Below are positions 29,022 through 41,400 of a DNA stretch of 60,230 nucleotides, piece after piece. Both the position numbers and the translations under genes were made by a program. Below the pieces are notes generated by a model. It was not told where the DNA came from. It saw nothing but the letters and a program-made list of their open reading frames with translations, and searched no databases. Numbering within the stretch: the first letter of the stretch is position 1; the number at the start of each line of letters is the position of its first letter. Source of the stretch: Endotrypanum monterogeii (lineage: Eukaryota; Euglenozoa; Kinetoplastea; Trypanosomatida; Trypanosomatidae); assembly GCA_000333855.2 (NCBI GenBank), contig CM007314.1:394096-454325 (forward strand), given 5' to 3'.

Positions 29022-30178
29022 AGGTTGGGTGCGCTGAGTCTGCCTCCCATCTGCGATGAGCAGCTGTGTGGGGCATATTATACTGCGTAGGGGGAAGGCT
29101 GCATCAGCACAGATGCACTGATCATGCTGAACATCGGGGGCTTCAAGGAGGAGGGAGGCGTCGTCGATTCTTCATATTTCATTTTGCTTGCTCTTTTGGG
29201 CAAGCATGCGCGACTGTGAGTGGGCATGCTGTACGCACCGCGCCCATTTTTTTCCACTCCTATCGATGCCCACCTGTTCCCTAGATTAGTCCATCACAGC
29301 AGGGCGATGAGCGAGGAGAGGCTGGTGAATGTGTGGGTAACTAAAGGGAGGGGACTCTGCAACATTACCCGTACATGCAAATGGGAGGGATGGGGGGGGC
29401 ATTGTTCTTGTTGTCTTCAAGCATACAGCTTGCGGGGCCAGCACCATTCGTTCTTCAGTCAAACGCGAGAAGGCCTGGGAGGTTACTATCAAGAGAGGCG
29501 AGCATAGTGGGAGAGAGAAGGGTTGAAAGGTATACATCCTCTATTGCTCTGCCAGATAATTAGTTTTTGCTGGCCTCGTAAACGTGTGACAACATTGGGC
29601 TTGGTACATGGAAAATAAAAAAAAAGATAGTTGATCCTGAAGTCTCGCCTAAAGGTTTCTCCTCCCTTCCTCCCCCCCCCTCCTATGGTGCCTTTTGACT
29701 TCGGGCTGTTTTTTTCTTTTTTTTTTTCATATGCGTCATCTCTTTGTTTGTATTATTTTCCTTCGCTTTCCCTTCTTTGGCAAGAATATGCAGTTGGCAC
29801 TAGAATCAGAGTAGGCTCTTGAGCACGGCATCCTCCGCCACAGTGCTCCATTTTTTTTTCTTTTCCAGATTCGAGTTTTAATTCATCTATTCACCCTTCT
29901 CGCGGCGGCGGTAGGAGCGCTCCTCACCCAAACCTTTTTTTCTTTTTGTGTGTGTGTGTAATCTTTGGTTGCTCTCATGCAAGTTCTCAAGATTGCGTAG
30001 ATCAGATCGGTGTATCTAACAGATTTGGGTGACCGCAACGCCTTCTCAGAAGAGAAAAAAAAAGGAGGGAAGGGCTGCAGTTGATATCACAGCCTCCTAG
30101 AGTGGCGCCCTCTCTTTGCCGACGCCCACGCTTATCACTGGGGCCCTTGGTTTCTGTTTGATCGCCAATTTTCTTGTG
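29022..30178. other. Intergenic region between carrier and GGQ-protein genes
   Basis: No gene seen. The first 500 bases are moderately G+C-rich 3' UTR-like sequence; then T-runs and a short TG tract (about 29948-29960). Confidence 0.7.
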
Positions 30179-30787
30179 ATGACTTGGCGGCTGGTGCCTG
30201 CTTCGGGCCGGGTATGCGCTCGACAGCTACCTGTGTCACTGAGGCCGATACCTTCCTGCAGCCCCCCACTCTTCCATTCAGGCTTCTTTTCACTCAGGGA
30301 GTTGGCACGTGGGTCCCAGACGACTTCCTTCGAAGGGACGGGGTACTATCGGCTGGGGAATCCAAAGAATATCATAATCGACGCCAGCGTCTACGAGATT
30401 CGAACGATGCGCGGCAGCGGTCCCGGTGGCCAGGGCACAAACAGCAGCAGCAACAAAGTTGAGCTGCGGGCAGACTTGGAGATGCTGTCAGAGTTCTTTG
30501 ATGCCGACCTACTCACAGCACTGCAGCGAAACGAAGCTGGTGGCGCCCTCACCGCGGACGGGACCACCATTATTGTGAGTTGTCACGAACACCGCAGCGC
30601 TCTGCAGAACAAAGAGGGTTGTTTGCGCAAGCTGCAGGCCTTGCTTCACAAGGCATCCTGGGTCCCACCGGTGGAGGCAGACCCCGTTGAGCGGCCCTCC
30701 TTAATAGTCACGGAGCACAAAACGAAAAGGCGGAAAAAGAGCAACATGAGCCGAATGACTAGGTCTGCGCGTAGTGGTTCCTGGTGA
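30179..30787 (+). CDS. Mitochondrial ICT1/ArfB-type peptidyl-tRNA hydrolase (GGQ domain)
   Basis: A 202-residue codon-independent release factor. The start is the first ATG (MTWRLVPASGRVCARQLPVS); upstream codons reach only a TTG. The N-terminal 45 residues are Arg/Ser/Pro-rich without acid, a mitochondrial presequence. The RF-1 catalytic domain runs about 66-160 and holds the RGSGPGGQGTNSSSNKVEL motif, with Gly83-Gly84-Gln85 as the catalytic GGQ, followed by ADGTTIIVSCHEHRSALQNK and CLRKLQALL. A basic tail (KTKRRKKSNMSRMTRSARSG) would enter the empty mRNA channel, as in ICT1/mL62 and bacterial ArfB. There is no codon-recognition domain, so it is not a standard RF1/RF2. Expected role: rescue of stalled mitochondrial ribosomes, possibly as a resident large-subunit protein. 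mtRF-R (C12orf65)-type is the alternative. Confidence 0.87.
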   Translation: MTWRLVPASGRVCARQLPVSLRPIPSCSPPLFHSGFFSLRELARGSQTTSFEGTGYYRLGNPKNIIIDASVYEIRTMRGSGPGGQGTNSSSNKVELRADLEMLSEFFDADLLTALQRNEAGGALTADGTTIIVSCHEHRSALQNKEGCLRKLQALLHKASWVPPVEADPVERPSLIVTEHKTKRRKKSNMSRMTRSARSGSW

Positions 30788-31702
30788 GCTGAGGGAGCTT
30801 ATGTGTGTGTGAGAGCGGGGGGGGGTCATATTTGAAAGTGTTCGTGTTGTATGGTGAGTGGGGGCGCGTGATGCATATACATAAAAAAATATATATAAAT
30901 ATATGTCCACGTTTTCTCCCCTCTGTTGCGGCATAGTATCCCTTAAATATATTTTAATCCACGTTGTTGTTTATCTCTTATTTGTGGATGTTTCGCTTTC
31001 TTCTTCACCGGCTCTCCTCATCGCTCTGTACTGCGACAACGGCCTATCGCCTCTTTTTCCTGCGCTTCCCCTGGCCTCCTTGATCTCTCCATATACAATG
31101 CGTGCGACAGGCTCGTGGGCAGCGAGGGCAGCTGGGTTGACCGCAGGCCTGAGAACACACGCGTATCCACACAATGCACATTTACGTGTGTCCATTTCTG
31201 GAGCATCACGTGGAAAAAAAAAAGAAAAAGATGCATTGTTGCTCTAGTCTTTCTTGCATTATGTTTCCCCTTCCTTTGGTCACAACATACGCACATACAC
31301 ACAAACATCCACACCTGCGCGCCTCTGGACAGGTGATCAGATGCAACGGATCGTGCACAATGGGTTGTGTGCCACTGCTGGTGTTTCTCCCAGGGAGGCA
31401 GTCCATCGATTTTTTTTTTCCTCCTCCACTTCACCTTCTTGTGCTGGATGTCACGATCCCATGGCGTGCTCATTCGCTACACCCTTAAAAGATCTCAGCT
31501 GACCCACTTTTCACCGCCCCCGCCTCTCTCTACTTCGTTTTCTTCCCCTTCTTTCTTCGTCTTTTTTTTCTGCTCCAGCCCCGCGCAACACCGTCTACGT
31601 TCTCTGCTCTCTCACTCAATACTACCTCTAAGTCAGTCCTTCGCTGATATCCCCTTTCTGCACCTCAACTTACCACCTACTGGCCTCCCCGGCATTTTCC
31701 CA
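30788..31702. other. Intergenic region before the SDHAF2 gene
   Basis: No gene seen. AT-rich sequence follows the stop (about 30880-30960), with a CT-rich tract at 31521-31576 before the SDHAF2 leader. Confidence 0.7.
31521..31578 (+). promoter_or_regulatory. Candidate spliced-leader acceptor for SDHAF2
   Basis: A 50-base CT-rich tract ends in TTTTTTCTGCTCCAG with AG at 31577-31578, giving a leader of about 124 bases. Confidence 0.6.
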
Positions 31703-32398
31703 ATGTTGCAGAGACTTTCGTGGCTGCGCGGCGCTGGTGTCGGCGTTGATGCCGCCTCATTTTCTATTGCCCCTGTTGCTGCAGCCTCTGCCATCTCCGC
31801 CTCCCACCGCTGGTGTAGCAGCAGTGGCGGCGCGGCGGGCACAAATCCGTTCTCCTCCACCGTCGCAAAGACATTACGAGAAAAAGTATTCACGCCAGAT
31901 TTCACAACGATGAGGGCGACCTCTCACAAGGAGTTGGAGCTACTGGGTAAGTGGCGTGCGGGTGATGGCACGCCGGGGCAGTCTCTGAGGCACCCGGAGA
32001 CTCCCGGCACGGCGGACTCATCCGACGTACATCCGAGAGTTGCAGAGGGATCTCGGAATGTAGCGGAGCTGCATGGGGCGATGTTCCGCGACTCCCGTCC
32101 CGCCGACCCGAACGAGAGTGTTGAGTGCAAGCGGCGTCGTCTTATCTATCAGTCGCGCTATCGCGGTATGGTGGAGATGGATCTTATTTTCGGTCATTTT
32201 GCTCGTTGCAAGCTTGTGACACTCGACGCGCCTTTGCTGGACGAGTACGACTTCCTATTGAAGCAGCTGGACAGTGACTTGTTCCGCTGGCTAGTGATGA
32301 AGGTCAGTGCACCAGCAGAGGTAGCGAGCCTACGCTGTATGGGCGAGTTGCGCCGGTTCATTGAGGAAGAGCGCGTAGAACTGCTTGTCTCCGACTGA
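31703..32398 (+). CDS. SDHAF2: Succinate dehydrogenase assembly factor 2 (SDHAF2/Sdh5)
   Basis: A 231-residue protein needed for covalent attachment of FAD to the SDH flavoprotein subunit in the mitochondrial matrix. The start is the ATG after the acceptor tract (MLQRLSWLRGAGVGVDAASF); an in-frame ATG at 31448 lies upstream of that tract and is discounted. Residues 1-45 form a presequence. The Sdh5 core is residues about 143-220: KRRRLIYQSRYRGMVEMDL with the family's RGM(x)E(x)D signature (154-160), then FGHFA, LLDEYDFLLKQLDSDLFRWL. Residues 50-140 are a family-atypical linker with low complexity. The protein is longer than human SDHAF2 (166 residues) mainly because of that linker. The match of order, spacing and signature is convincing. 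Confidence 0.9.
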   Translation: MLQRLSWLRGAGVGVDAASFSIAPVAAASAISASHRWCSSSGGAAGTNPFSSTVAKTLREKVFTPDFTTMRATSHKELELLGKWRAGDGTPGQSLRHPETPGTADSSDVHPRVAEGSRNVAELHGAMFRDSRPADPNESVECKRRRLIYQSRYRGMVEMDLIFGHFARCKLVTLDAPLLDEYDFLLKQLDSDLFRWLVMKVSAPAEVASLRCMGELRRFIEEERVELLVSD

Positions 32399-34699
32399 GT
32401 TCGGTATCATTAGTATTTTCAGAAAATTTACCTACGACATGACCCTCGTCTTATTTCATTTTGTTTGCACTGAGACGGACTCGTTTTGGGGAACAAAAAG
32501 AAACGAGATGTTCTCCATCGCCTCAGCAGCGGCGACACCTCAACCCGCTTCGCTCCCCTCCCTCTCCGCTGTGGCGTGTGGGAGCACTGCTTTTGTCCCT
32601 CTTCCTCCCCCCCCTCTACTCTGTACACCCTTTTTCTATTTGTCTGAAGACTGGTTGACTTTTTTTTTTCTTACATCTGCATGCAATGTTGGTGTTGTCA
32701 TTGGATGAGGGTAGGGTTTCTCTGTTTTGGTGCGCAGTTTAATGCTTGACGCGATGTTTTTGCTTCGCCATCCTCCTCTTCCGTGAGCGTGATCACAATT
32801 GCCCTGGTGCAGGAAGGGGGGGGGTGGCACTCCACATCGAGCGTGTGTGTGTGTGTGTTCGAACGATGTTCAGATCAAAGGTGTAACCATACTCTGAGGG
32901 CAAATCCTATCCCCCTTCACCCCCCCCCCAAAAAAAAAAAGAAGGAGATTGCCACGTGCATATTTTTTTTCTTTTTTTTTTTAAATATAGCTCGCCATGT
33001 TTTTTCCTCAGTGCTTCTATTTTTTTTTTCAGGTTTGAGAAACCATTCTGCCGCAAAGTTAAAGGAGGGGATGAGACGCACAGGAATATTTGCTTGCGTG
33101 GGCGGTTTTCAGCGTGTGAGGGAAGCGCCATTGCCCACCTCATCTTTTCTGCTCTTCTCATTTGTGGCTGTTGCCCCCCTCGCCCCACAGAACACCTACA
33201 GCACACGCTTACTTTGTTCTCGGACGCAATGTTCTTGTTTCGTGGGTCCGGCTCACTGCTTTCTCCTTGGTTTACTTTAGGCTGTCCGCATCAGCATTCG
33301 GTGGGTTGTACGTGCCTGTCATGTCCCAGGATATGTATGAAAACATCCTTGAGTGGGTGCGGCGAAGCTCCGTTTTGGTTTGGCTGTTGGCGGTCGGGTT
33401 AGGGGGAAAGAAGAATGTGCATGTGTGGGAGTCGACAGAAGACTATCCAAAGGCTCTCTAGTCCACCAGGCATGCACATGTTGTGACCACTGACACACCG
33501 TTTCTGAACTTCTCACCACATCATCTTTCTCTCCACTGCTCTCCTCTGCTCTTGAGTAATTTATGTCTGGCGTTTTTTTTTTTTTGCTACCCACATGGCG
33601 CCACTGTATTTTTTCTCCTCCTGTTGGTGAGCACACATACGTACCTACATACAAATATACAAATATATACCCAAATGCACGTGAAGAGGACCTCTCGTCG
33701 TCGCAGCTCGATTTTACGAAACTTTTCTTCACGTGTTCTACTCTTTCCTTTCTTCCCCCACTGCACGTCGTCGTCTTGATCCTAGTTGGTACAAGGAACC
33801 ATCAAACACACACATACATTATATATATATGTGAGGTACTAGAGCGTCATATTATCCTCGCCTTCAATTACTTCCCGTGTGTCTTTTTTCCCTTCTTTTG
33901 CTTGTTGCTCAGCTGCTCGAGTCCATCTCCCCTTGACGGTGTGCCCCACATTCGGCTCCCCTTTTCGCTAGTCACGAGTGTTGACCTCTCATCTTTGTTC
34001 CTCACGGTCCACTCCCATTCCTTTCCTACGTGCACTGGTTCCCGCTTTTCTGCCCTCTCCCTCACTCAGGAGGTGGTCACTATCAGAGAGAAGCTGGTGA
34101 TGGCACACTGTCAAATACATCTCTACGAATATACTCGACATTAAGCTCCTCGCTGTGCTCAGAGCATCAGGGATAAACAGGCATACACATATCTGATAAC
34201 ACAAACGCGGAGAGCGCATCCATCCCCCCTCCTCACTGGGTTGAGAAATACCGTCGCGTGCTGAATATCCATCTGTTTACTTTTTCTCCACCTCCCTCTC
34301 GAAACGTGTGTGTGTGTGTGTATGTGTGTGTGTCCTTTTCTTTCCACCTCCTCTTCTTCCCGCTGCGCTTTTTGGCTTCACTCCACGTTCATTGACGCAC
34401 CCACGCGCACACGTGGGACTGGTATATACATGAATAGATAAATAACATATATAAATCTATATTTCACTACCAGTGTGTTTTTTTTGTAGGTGATTTATTG
34501 TGCCCGTCTTCCTTTTTTTTTGGTTGGTTCCTCTCTCTATGATCATCTTCATTTTCTCTCTCGATATACATATATATACATATGCATATAATAAATTATT
34601 TGAATAGGATATCTTTCGATTCACTTTTTTTTTTCTGCTTTTGTGTGCTTTCTGTGTGCACTCAGCTCTCTTTTTCCCTTGAGAGTCTTCACGAGGAAT

Positions 34700-34701
34700 T
34701 A

Positions 34702-34745
<44 letters not shown>

Positions 34746-34753
34746 TATATATA
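34700..34753. repeat. (AT)n microsatellite with AC interruption
   Basis: AT run of about 17 units, short ACACAC, then another AT run. Confidence 0.9.
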
Positions 34754-35363
34754 GTAATAATAATAAATATCTCTCCTATATTCTCTTACCGAAGATACAG
34801 CACCCTTTGCATTTCCCATTTTCGTCTTTTCCAATTTTTCTTATTTCAGAGACGTACATAGACGCACGCACACAAACGCACACAACACACACACACACAC
34901 ACACAATACTCCTTCCATCTTGAACGACTCTGTGCTGCTTCTCTTACCGTTTTTTTTTTTTGATCTGTGCGTATTTTTGTGTCTGTCATTAGTCGTTGCT
35001 TCTGTGTATATTTTTGAAGTTGTACTTCAGAATGGGTACACCCCTTTGCCGTCCTGGAAAAGTGAAAAAAAAATCAGAAACAGGCATATAACGTCACCTC
35101 TCCCCCCTTTCTCTCCGCTCTTTTTTTTTCCCTACCCCGTCTATCCGTTGAGCGCCATAACCCTCCCCTCCCCTCCCCCGACCCATCTTTTTTTCCCCTT
35201 GTTTTTTTTTTTTTTTCTTTCTCCCCTCACTCTATTCGCGTTCGCCATCTCCATCATTTTATCCCCACTTCTCTTTTCCAAGTTAGCTTTACTTGGCGCG
35301 TCTTTTTAGTTGCGTTTGCATTGTGTTTGGCTGAAGCTGTCTTGTGGTACCCTCCCCTTAAGA

Positions 35364-35384
35364 CACACACACACACACACACAC
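35364..35384. repeat. (CA)n microsatellite before the IQ-protein gene
   Basis: Perfect CA run of about ten units, 88 bases before the ATG. Confidence 0.8.
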
Positions 35385-35419
35385 CTCAACCAAATCCGCT
35401 TATTAGGATTAGCTTGTTT

Positions 35420-35448
35420 CGTATTATTCTTTTTTTTTTCCTTTCGAG
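35420..35448 (+). promoter_or_regulatory. Candidate spliced-leader acceptor for the IQ-protein gene
   Basis: A T-run followed by CCTTTCGAG, AG at 35447-35448, 23 bases before the ATG. Confidence 0.55.
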
Positions 35449-35471
35449 GTGGCGTGTTTATCATTGTCTAG

Positions 35472-38400
35472 ATGCTGAGTGTGGCGCCGTTCTCGGGGTC
35501 GCCTGTCGGCGCCGCCAAGGTGCAACATCTCACCAGCGGAGGTTCCCAGGGCTGTTCTGATTCTCGAAGAACTGTTATGCCGCCACATCTATGCTTCAGT
35601 AGTTCCCGACCACGTGGTAGTGCTCACATCCGCGCCAATGGTGGTGGTCAGGCTGCCTCGAAGTCGTCGACTTCCACCGACAGAAGACCCAGGAGCACTA
35701 AAAATCGGAGGACTCTGGCATCCGAGGACACGTCAAAGGCATCGTCTACCGCCAGGACAGCGTCGTGGATGACTCAAGGCGCTACAGAGAGCGCGACAAC
35801 TGCTGAGGAGGCGCGCACGGAGACCCCATCCCTGGTTCTTCCTTCGTCCCAGCTGCCTCCGAAGTTGATGAACACGGTATATCAGTCCCCCTCTTCGATT
35901 TCTTCAATGTCCTCGTCTTCTGCCGCCATTGCAGGCTGTGGCAGTGCCGGCGCTGATGCCCACACCTTGCAGATTCTTCGCGCTCCTCAATCCTCATTGC
36001 CAGTGACCAGCAGCGACGATGGCGGGTCGTGGTCTGTATCGTTTCAGAGCAACGCCGCGCCAACGCTAGCAGATTCTCCCTGGGTGCCGTACGATGTCTA
36101 CCTCTCTCTCTCGGCTTCACTGTTGCATGATCGCGCTTTGCAAGACCGCGTTGCAACGCTGTGCTGCCCGATGACGTGGTCGGAGGGTGGCCACTCGAAG
36201 CTTGTAGACGTTCGCAGTGTCTTACCTTTTTTTCGTCACGGGGACGCCGTGGTGCCGCCCGCCACGTCAACTACCACGATGGTGACAGCAACCTCGGCAT
36301 TTCCATCGTCCTTACAGTCACCATCACTGCGCTCGACTAGGCAGGGCCTTCCCAGCGACGAAGCACAACGCGCCTCCTTCCCTCTTTTTTGTCTCCTTGG
36401 GGCAAAAATGTGCACTATATCGCGCCGCACACACTGTATTTGCTCTATTCACAGCCCACGGGTTCCTATTGCTGAGCGATTCGCCATGGGCTCAGATCAG
36501 CGCGGTGGTGTTTGCAGTCACACTCGTAACAGTGATGACACAGCTGGCTCACCATATCCAGCGCGTCAGCAAGATCACGCGGCTCGGCTCTGTGGGGGAG
36601 CCGAGACGGTGCCACCGCATCGTGGGGGCTGCAGGGACGATGTGCTCCTTCTCTTCGCTGAACAGCTGATTGACAGCATTCCCACATTTCCTGTTGAGCT
36701 TCTATACACCACAAGCCCGACAGGTGACGTCGTTTCGGCGCCCCCGGTCGATGCGGCGGTCTACTGGGACAGCTGGCAGAGGACCCCGCGCACTGTCCGG
36801 CGCACTGTTTCGTACGACAAAATATGGAGTGTGGTACCGCTTTCGAGATTGGTGGCGATGCTCCAGCGTTGGGGAGTATCCCCGGCAGTAGCGATCCGTC
36901 GACTCTGCGCACGAGCTCTGTGCTCCTGTGCCTTGCCACTAGAGTCGAGAGGGGACTTTCATTCGATGTCCACCACCGTGTGCGCTGTGCCTCAGGATGG
37001 TAGGGAGGCCATGACGGCGGAGGCGATGCCACGAACGGGGGGCGCTCTACGTCGACTCCCGCTGTCTCTGGAAGAGTCCAACTCCTGCCTTTTTGCGAGT
37101 AAGTCTTCTGCGCAGATGGAGTGCAAGCGCGCCGAGGGGCTGCAACAGCCCTTAGCTGGCAGCCTAGCCGGTGGGTCTGCTGCGTTCGTTTCGTTTTCCA
37201 CTGATATTGGTGCTACACTGGTGAGAGAGGTGTGTGCATCTTCGGTGGGAGGGACCTCAGCTGTTCCGAGGACACCAGCGAACATGTCCACTTGCAGTGG
37301 ACGAGCCACAGCTGTCGAGTGCGACAACAGTGGTCCTACTAGGCATCCTTCGCATGATGTGTTCCTCAGCAATAGCCTCAAGGGCGACACGGATAGCTCC
37401 TTGCATCCATACAACGCTCTGGGTGTGTCAAGCTTTGTCAGTACAGCAGCTGACGGCAACCACCTCGGGCAGGCGCACCGGTATGAAATTCCTTCGCCGC
37501 TGCCACGCGCCTTGTCCTCGACTCAATCTTTTGGGAGCTTCACCTCGCTCCAGGCAGCCGCCTCGGGGGTTCCGCTGAGGAGGAGCAGTACGCCATCGTT
37601 ACACCACCAGCGCCTCCAGTATCAGTCTTCACCCAAGTCCTCATTACGGTTGCGCTTGCTCGCTTCTTTGTCCTTGGCATCGGCCAACCGTCGACATCGC
37701 ACCACAAAAAGTGTGCCAGTGCTCAACCCTCGGTACTACAGACATGCAACAAGCCCTGTGATCGCTGGATCACGCGGCACCGTCGATTCAAGCAGTGACG
37801 TGTTGGCGCATCCGTATCAGATGCCGGCGTCGGAGGAGACGCAACACTTAGGGATCCAGAGTCGGCGGGGTCATATTGGCCGAGGTACCTGTCACAGCCG
37901 TCATGACATCAACAATCAAAGGACGCGTGCGCTGAATGGATTGGTCGATTCTCTTCGTATCACCAGTTTTGTCGATAAAAGGGGTCAGGGAGGGGTCTCT
38001 GTCGGTCGACTCGCAATGGGTGATTCGCTTGTTTCTCAGAGGGCTGCACACAACGCAGCGAAATCGAAACCAGCTGTGACCCCACCCACTCGTGAGGGCA
38101 CTCATTTTTCCCTCGGTGCTCGACAGCGCACTGAGCAAGTAACGATGTATTTGCAAACCCTGACAAGCGCCGCGGCGCACCAACGTGCAGGAGTCCCCCC
38201 AAAGGCATCATATGATAAGTCGCAGCAGCGGCTGCAGCGGTCAACTGACCGACGTGGCGCCAACGAGTTCCTCACCACGGCAAGCAGAGGCACAGGTCCT
38301 TCTCGCACTGGTAGCAGTTGCGATGGCGCTGGCGTCGACGGCGAGGGCAATCTAAGTTTTGGGCGTGGGTGTGTGGACAGCGGCGGTGCTGGTGTGCGGC

Positions 38401-41400
38401 GTGTACCAATGCCGCCCTCGTCGCCGCGGCAGAATCAACCACATCTTTACGCGTCTCCTCACACAAATATCCTGCAGGACTACTCCACCAGTATCAACGC
38501 ACAACGGGGTTTTACACTGTCTACTGGCTCTGGACGCACACACGCCGCAGCGCTTGGCGACCCGGTCGCTGGTTTCTGTTCAATGCAAGGAGACCGGAAA
38601 GCCTATGGTTGCAGTGACGCAAGGATCGTCACCGATGTAGCGCCGTCACCGTGCCTCGGGGCTTCCATGGTACCTTCAATGCCGACCTCATCCGAAGGCT
38701 CGCTGGTTTCTCTGGCTACCGTTTCTGCTGTTATACCCGATACACACTCTCCGCATCATCCTAAAGAGGTGTCGGACGTGCGCGCAAACAGCTGTACTGC
38801 AGACGGTGCCGACCGAAGCGCTATAGAGAAATTGCCATCGGCACCTTGCACGCCTTCCTTGCCAAGTAATACACTTGCTTCTCTGAAGGCCTTGTTGCAT
38901 CTGGCCTCTACCTCATCATCGATGCGGGCTTGTGGCCCTCTTAATCGCTACTCAAAGCCTTCGGCTCCCCCGATATCGTCATGCCTCCAGGAGGACACCG
39001 ATGTCTGTCCGCGTCCTTGTGTGCCACCAGAACTGAGTAGCGGTCCACTATCTTTCCCTTCTCACCCCACCCCATATCCTCCGGCAGGCGCCGAGCATCC
39101 GCGTACGGCTGCAGCTGTTGGCCTCAGCCACGACGGCTACCGTACTACTGACACCACTGCCTTGTCACCTACCGTTGACGTCCCCCTGCTTGTGCAACCG
39201 CCGTCACTGATCCCCCACGCGCCAAATGAGGTGGTCATGTCGTACGGTGCCGCGGTTCCATCGGCAGATCATCTGTCACGGGGGCCGAGTCGTGCCGAGG
39301 GCAGCGCAGATCGGCACCTACGCGTCGAGCGTGCGACTGTAGGGAGGTCGATTTTGTCCATGAGCGACTTGTCTTTTTCCAAAGGTGGCACCTCTCATAC
39401 TCAACCCATTCGTGCGAACGCAGGTGGCTCTGGTGCCCCTCCTCGGCCTGTGGCTGAGCCCACTGTCCCCGACGATCCGCAGCTTCACATCCCTTGTGGT
39501 GGACAAACGAGTCGTGCTTGCGATGGGGGCATGCCCGGATCTGTGAGACGTAACGGCACTGCTCCACTAACCGCATCCATTTTGATACCAACCACTTCTC
39601 CAGATAACCACCCGAGTGTCGCATCGCCGCACTCAAATCTGGGTTCTGCCGATCTTCTAGTCTCCACTTCCCATGAGGACGCTGAGTGGCCGACTTTCCT
39701 TCCCTCGTCTCTCTTGGGTTCCACTCTGGCCATCACGACACATTTCTCGAGTGATGCAGACGATCCCAGGACAGCAATCTCCAACTCCCCTAGCGCCGAT
39801 TCAGAGTCCGTCCTGCAGTGGGCTGACACCGCCGCCCTGTTGTTGAACCTAGCAGCGTGTGTGGTTCAGGCAGTCGGGCGAGGTTACATAGCCCGGCGCG
39901 ACCTTCGGAAGCAGTCCCCGGCGGCAGCAAGTGATCAGCATCAGGGCTGTGGCGCTGTGACACCGTCTGTAATGCCTTCATCTCCGCACACGTTATCCAC
40001 GGTGAACTTAGCGACAACGTCTTGCCCGACGGAATTTCCGAATGTATCTTCCGCTCCGCTGATCGTGCGCGATGAAGAGGTCGTCACACCCCGGCAAGGT
40101 CCACCACCGCCTCTGAATGGCTTTTCACCACCATTAACATCCCCAGCCATCGGTACCGCAACGATGACGGCCACGGTATCCAGAGCCTCCCGGTTAGCAG
40201 CGCGCCATTTTCCATTGAGGGCACGTACATTACCGAGGAGACGTTCCAACGCAGCTTCGCAGACATTGCCGGTCTCCAGCAAGATTTCGTCTTTGTTGCA
40301 TACCGCCGCTGTCACGCGCTCCTATCCCAACGAGCTTGTTGGTTCCTCTGAGCTGCGGCCGAAGCAGTCCGTCTGTCTAACGGACACCGGCGTCCTAAAA
40401 GAATCCTCAGCCTCGCAGTCACAGTGCCTCTCAAGTATGAGGGACCAGCGAGTCATTTCCACCAGCGAGAACAGCGGCGTACCGACACCGGCGTGTGCCG
40501 TTGGAGCGACTGGCTTGCCCACTGCCCCGCCTGATGAGGCCGACACCACCGCTGTTGCGGGCGCGGATGCGTGCTCACCGCCCGTGGCACTTTCGTTTTC
40601 GGTAGCCACATCAAAACACACCTTCTGCGCCTCTTTGGATTCTGTGCCGCAGAGGTCAGACAGTGGCGCGGGCAACGAACACCAGCCTGCGGGTCCCGGT
40701 ACGCTTCTTGACAACAGCACCAGTGACGAACAGAGCGGTGCTGCAGCCCGAGCAAGAGGTCTTGTCGACTCTGGGACCCTCGTCTCATCTGCTGTGTCGC
40801 CTCCGCCGCTTCACGTGGCATCTCTGAAAGTTTCTAGTGTGTGCGAGGGTACTGCTTCCGTCGCGTCCCACGACTCCACGGAGGGGTGGATGGGCATCTT
40901 GCCGCCGCCCTTCTCAGGGACTCCCAGCTCTACCATGACCTTCGTCGAGCAAGCCGTCGCTAAAGGGCCGTCGAGGAGACCCAAAGCGGGTGAGGCTCAC
41001 AGATCAATGTGTCTCAAGGCATCTCAGAGCGTATCGGGAGTACTGTCTTCGCAGTCCTTTAGGGGCACCAATCCTGTTGTCGTTGCAGATGTGCTACAGG
41101 TGCAGCGGATCGGCCGTGGGTATCTCACAAGGAGGCAGTGCAGGCAGCGGTACTGGGAGGAGCACGAGGAGAGGTCGCTGGATCTTCTTCTTCAGCGAGT
41201 GCTTCTGCAAGCACCTATTCCATTTGTAGGTGAAACGCCGGTGAAGGAGAAGGACAAGGCTTGCGGGATTGGTGACGAACACATTGTGAGCGGTGTTTCT
41301 ACAATGGCGAGCGTCATCACAGGCCTCTGCTCGAACTCCTCCTCTTCCCAGACGAGTGATCGGATATCTAGTACGCCTTCACTACCACCAAGCACACCGT

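Larger units (their letters stand above)
32399..35471. other. 3.1-kb intergenic region
   Basis: No convincing gene. It contains many T-runs and A-runs, TG tracts near 32842 and 34304, a compound AT/AC tract at 34700-34753, CA tracts near 34885-34905 and 35364-35384, and a very pyrimidine-rich final kilobase. The 193-residue open frame at 33563-34144 translates to Phe/Leu/Ser/Thr-rich sequence as expected of CT-rich DNA. Confidence 0.65.

Noticed and set aside
31367..31702. Upstream extension of SDHAF2 including an ATG at 31448
   Set aside because: It crosses the polypyrimidine tract and AG at 31577-31578; the extension is Phe/Ser/Pro-rich and not a presequence.
33563..34144. 193-codon + strand frame between SDHAF2 and the IQ gene
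   Set aside because: Composition is Phe/Leu/Ser/Thr/His-rich as expected from CT-rich spacer DNA; no domain and no coding-type third-position G+C.
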